This document shows positions 61,710-64,000 of a stretch of 64,000 nt of DNA, in pieces; the stretch's first letter is position 1; every line of letters begins with the position of its first letter. A program made the translations under genes and the position numbers. The notes beneath the pieces were generated by a model. It searched no databases, was not told the origin of the DNA, and saw only the letters and a list, made by a program, of their open reading frames with translations. This DNA is from Benthicola sp964195715. GTDB taxonomy: Bacteria; Gemmatimonadota; Gemmatimonadetes; Palauibacterales; Palauibacteraceae. Location of the stretch: contig CAXMRU010000224.1 in NCBI GenBank assembly GCA_964195715.1, forward strand, positions 1 through 64,000, read 5' to 3'.

Positions 61710-62609
61710 TCACTCTACGTTCTCGTTCTGTTCCCGAAGCGACTCGAGCTCGTTCTTCATCTCCACTACGATTCGCCCGATCGTCGCGTCGTTAGCCTTC
61801 GATCCGATCGTATTCACTTCCCGCAGCAACTCCTGCCCGAGGAAGCCCAGCCGTTTGCCGACGGGCTCTGCCTCCGATGCGTCCACTAGCTCGCGGAACG
61901 CCTCAAGGTGGGCTCGGGTCCTTACGACCTCCTCAGAAATATCCCATTTGTCTGCGATGAACGCGATCTCCCGGGCCAGCCGATCCGGATCGATCTCGAT
62001 GTCGCCGGCCAGTTCCCGGATCGAACGCCGCAGACGGTCCGTCTCTCTCTCCATCCTCCGGGGAGTCAGGGCTTCGACCTCTGTCAGCCCGGACTCCAGC
62101 GCCTCCACCCGATTCATGAGATCCAGGGCCAGACGTTCTCCCTCGCGTTGACGCATCTCGACCAATTGAGTGACCGCTGCGTCCGCGATCGTCTTCACGG
62201 CCTCCAGGGGCACGACCTCCAGAGGATCTGTCGTCGCTTCGACCAGAAGGCGCTCGTATCGCCCGACCAAACCGATGTCCACCTCACCGGGAAGGTCCCA
62301 GCGGTCTTTCAACTCGCGCAGGCCTTCGACGTAGGCCTGCACCCTTGCTTCGTCCAGGCGTAAGCCCTGACCGGGACCGCTTCCCCCCTCTGGCGTGGAC
62401 GACCCGATTCGCAACGCCACATCGACGTGGCCCCGCCTCACGTGCGCCGAGATCGCGTCCCGGAGGAACTCCTCCCAGCGCTCGGTGCCAGGCGGCATCC
62501 GGAAATGAAGCTTCAGGTGACGTGAATTCACCGACCTGAGCTCAAGACCCAGTGTCACCCCAGCGGCAGTCGTGGACGCCGACCCGAAACCCGTCATGCT
62601 GCGTATCAT
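61710..62609 (-). CDS. yicC: YicC-family endoribonuclease
   Basis: 299 residues. The N-terminus IRSMTGFGSASTTAAGVTLG and the SVNSRHLKLHFRMPPG segment are the YicC marks; the C-terminal DUF1732 domain reads IAFIADKWDISEEVVRTRAH, then FLGQELLREVNTIGSKAND, and closes IVEMKNELESLREQNENVE. E. coli YicC is a single-strand endoribonuclease that acts on small RNA; roles elsewhere are open. The gene opens the yicC-gmk-rpoZ-coaBC run. Confidence 0.93.
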   Translation of the reverse strand: MIRSMTGFGSASTTAAGVTLGLELRSVNSRHLKLHFRMPPGTERWEEFLRDAISAHVRRGHVDVALRIGSSTPEGGSGPGQGLRLDEARVQAYVEGLRELKDRWDLPGEVDIGLVGRYERLLVEATTDPLEVVPLEAVKTIADAAVTQLVEMRQREGERLALDLMNRVEALESGLTEVEALTPRRMERETDRLRRSIRELAGDIEIDPDRLAREIAFIADKWDISEEVVRTRAHLEAFRELVDASEAEPVGKRLGFLGQELLREVNTIGSKANDATIGRIVVEMKNELESLREQNENVE

Positions 62610-62637
62610 AGGAACCGATTAGTATAGCGTACCCGCC

Positions 62638-64000
62638 TCAATTGAGGAACTCCCATTTGACGCCGAACACTGAGCGCCGGACGGGAAACGGAAGACCCGG
62701 GAGGTCCTGACCCTCCACGGCCGTCAGGTTGTCGAACCGCCAATACACCCGGACGCCCAGGATCCGTATCATCAGATTCCAGTCGACGAAGGTGTACGAG
62801 GGAACCCGCACTGATGACGAGCCCGCCGAACCCGGACCCGGGGACGTGAGCATCGAATCCCGGTAGTTGAGGCCGAAGGCCGCGCTGACCTCGAGCTCCT
62901 CCTCGAAGAAGGAGTCGTGCCAGAAGAGCTCGGCGCGCGCAACGCTCTCGGGAACGTAGAGTGCCTCGTCTCCGTCGAGCACATTCGAATACCGGTAGAA
63001 GCCCCTCAGCCGGATGGGCTCCACGTCGTTCAACACCAGCCCTAGCGGAATGATGGGGCCGACGAACCCACCCTCCGCGAGGCCGAGCTCCACCGACCCG
63101 CCGGGCTGCTGCTCGCGATCGAATACGGCACCGAACGGAAGCTGCCGGCTCAGCTTCTGGTATTCGCCGCGCCCGGAGAGCGTGAACAGACCCAGCCGCA
63201 ACGCCAGGGCCCCGGCAGCTACGTCGAACGAGACCGAGTCCGCCCGTTCGAGTGTAGGGTAGGACACGCCTCGTGTGCCTGTCGCGCCGTCCGCCGTGAG
63301 CGTCAGCCCGAGGCGGCGTACCGTCGCGGCAACGCCAAGCCGGCCCTCGGATGTGCTGAAGTCGTACCACGATCCGAGTCGCCCGCCGACCGTCAGCGAG
63401 AGCCACGAGAAAAATCGGTATCCGCCATCCAGGTCGACGTCGACGATTGGATAGGTCGGATCATCCCACAGCCTGAATCCGGTCCGGAACCAACCACTCT
63501 CAGCCTCTCCAGATAACCGGAAACCTCCGTTCGCCACCTTCCGAACACTTTCCCCCTCCGAGCTCAGCCCGCTAGTGCCCGCGAAGGCCTCCGCCTGAAA
63601 GTGATCGCCGAGGTTCCCCCTGCCGCGGATGAATAGCTCGGTACGGTTCAGGTCTGCGGGAGAGTATACATCCCGTTCCATACTCTCGGTGACCCACTGC
63701 AGTTCCAAGCCAGCGTCTCCACCTCCCGGAAGCCACGCCACCCGTCCCCAGAAGTTGAAATCGGTCGACGCGTGCTCGCCTCCTGTATCGAGCAGGTCGA
63801 TGGAGGTGGCGAGGTTGAAGTTGTTCCCGATGCCGTTGCTGAACAGGAGCCGCAGGCGACTCAGACCCGGATCTCCAGTACCGCCGGTGATCCGGGAGTA
63901 GGCCGAGCGCTTTTCCCTCCTCAGGGTCGTGACTTCCGCGATCCATCCGTCGGCTCGACGCCTCACGCGCACGCTCTCGACACTGGCAAGCGCGATCCGG
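62638..64000 (-). CDS. outer-membrane beta-barrel protein, N-terminus outside window
   Basis: The frame is open at the right edge with no stop or signal peptide, so at least 453 residues belong to a longer protein. Nearly all of it is alternating amphipathic beta-strands with aromatic girdles: LRLLFSNGIGNNFNLATSID, STDFNFWGRVAWLPGG, AGLELQWVTESMERDVY, AELFWHDSFFEEELEVSAAF, and the final strand SVFGVKWEFLN. The beginning (RIALASVESVRVRRRADG) could be the end of a plug or carboxypeptidase-like domain. Function unknown; the last Asn end replaces the usual terminal Phe. Confidence 0.65.
   Translation of the reverse strand, partial: RIALASVESVRVRRRADGWIAEVTTLRREKRSAYSRITGGTGDPGLSRLRLLFSNGIGNNFNLATSIDLLDTGGEHASTDFNFWGRVAWLPGGGDAGLELQWVTESMERDVYSPADLNRTELFIRGRGNLGDHFQAEAFAGTSGLSSEGESVRKVANGGFRLSGEAESGWFRTGFRLWDDPTYPIVDVDLDGGYRFFSWLSLTVGGRLGSWYDFSTSEGRLGVAATVRRLGLTLTADGATGTRGVSYPTLERADSVSFDVAAGALALRLGLFTLSGRGEYQKLSRQLPFGAVFDREQQPGGSVELGLAEGGFVGPIIPLGLVLNDVEPIRLRGFYRYSNVLDGDEALYVPESVARAELFWHDSFFEEELEVSAAFGLNYRDSMLTSPGPGSAGSSSVRVPSYTFVDWNLMIRILGVRVYWRFDNLTAVEGQDLPGLPFPVRRSVFGVKWEFLN

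Overview
The window is GC-rich and carries core bacterial chromosome, almost all on the minus strand. The mix of genes suggests a Gram-negative, respiring member of Gemmatimonadota or a close relative, but this is inference from gene content and style and not a placement. The clues are Kdo/LPS genes, outer-membrane beta-barrels, a lipoprotein with a C-D-D-S-P-T-G-P start, menaquinone made through futalosine, a NuoC-NuoD fusion in complex I, and many GTG/TTG starts with ATGA/GTGA overlaps. I see no rRNA, tRNA, CRISPR array, insertion sequence or prophage.

Layout. 1-4440: envelope operon lptC-kdsD-kdsC-kdsA-pyrG (Kdo made for LPS, CTP for its activation). 4765-17214: a bactofilin-like/beta-barrel protein, nitroreductase, Xer recombinase, DedA protein, ispF, purE, mqnC, mqnE, then fabF-acpP-fabG-fabD-plsX-rpmF-yceD and ndk. 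17233-21678: sucCD, carbamate kinase, a phosphohexomutase. 21782-35940: a complete complex I operon, nuoA-B-CD-E-F-G-H-I-J-K-L-M-N. 36114-39223: a short plus-strand stretch (alpha/beta hydrolase, dcd, HD-GYP protein) with a DUF423 protein opposite. 39323-44241: lipoprotein, NfeD-like membrane protein, mdh, and a molybdopterin cluster. 44400-45560: an aminotransferase. 45624-48130: HU, sppA, carA. 48173: a divergent RNase H. 48810-52356: secG, tpiA, pgk, gap. 52449-64000: comF, aroE, a YwlE-like phosphatase, tsaC, ispD, radA, dnaB, a family-4 uracil-DNA glycosylase, coaBC, rpoZ, gmk, yicC and the end of an outer-membrane barrel.

The parts fit one physiology. Central carbon genes (gap-pgk-tpiA, sucCD, mdh) supply NADH; complex I oxidises it; mqnC/mqnE make the menaquinone it probably reduces. 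The nuo operon has a good sigma70-type promoter, and directly downstream of the predicted start lies a 20-bp palindrome that closely matches the operator of Rex, the NADH/NAD sensor. That is the clearest regulatory signal here.

I found no wholly new multi-gene system. What stands out is at the level of single genes and sites: the Rex-type site, an MqnE with CX5CX2C in place of CX3CX2C, an RNase H lacking two of four canonical catalytic acids, a phosphatase with the arginine-phosphatase signature Thr, a CoaBC without its usual catalytic Cys, a bactofilin-like/barrel hybrid, and a small unknown protein tied to the moa genes. The only gap above 300 bases is 4441-4764.
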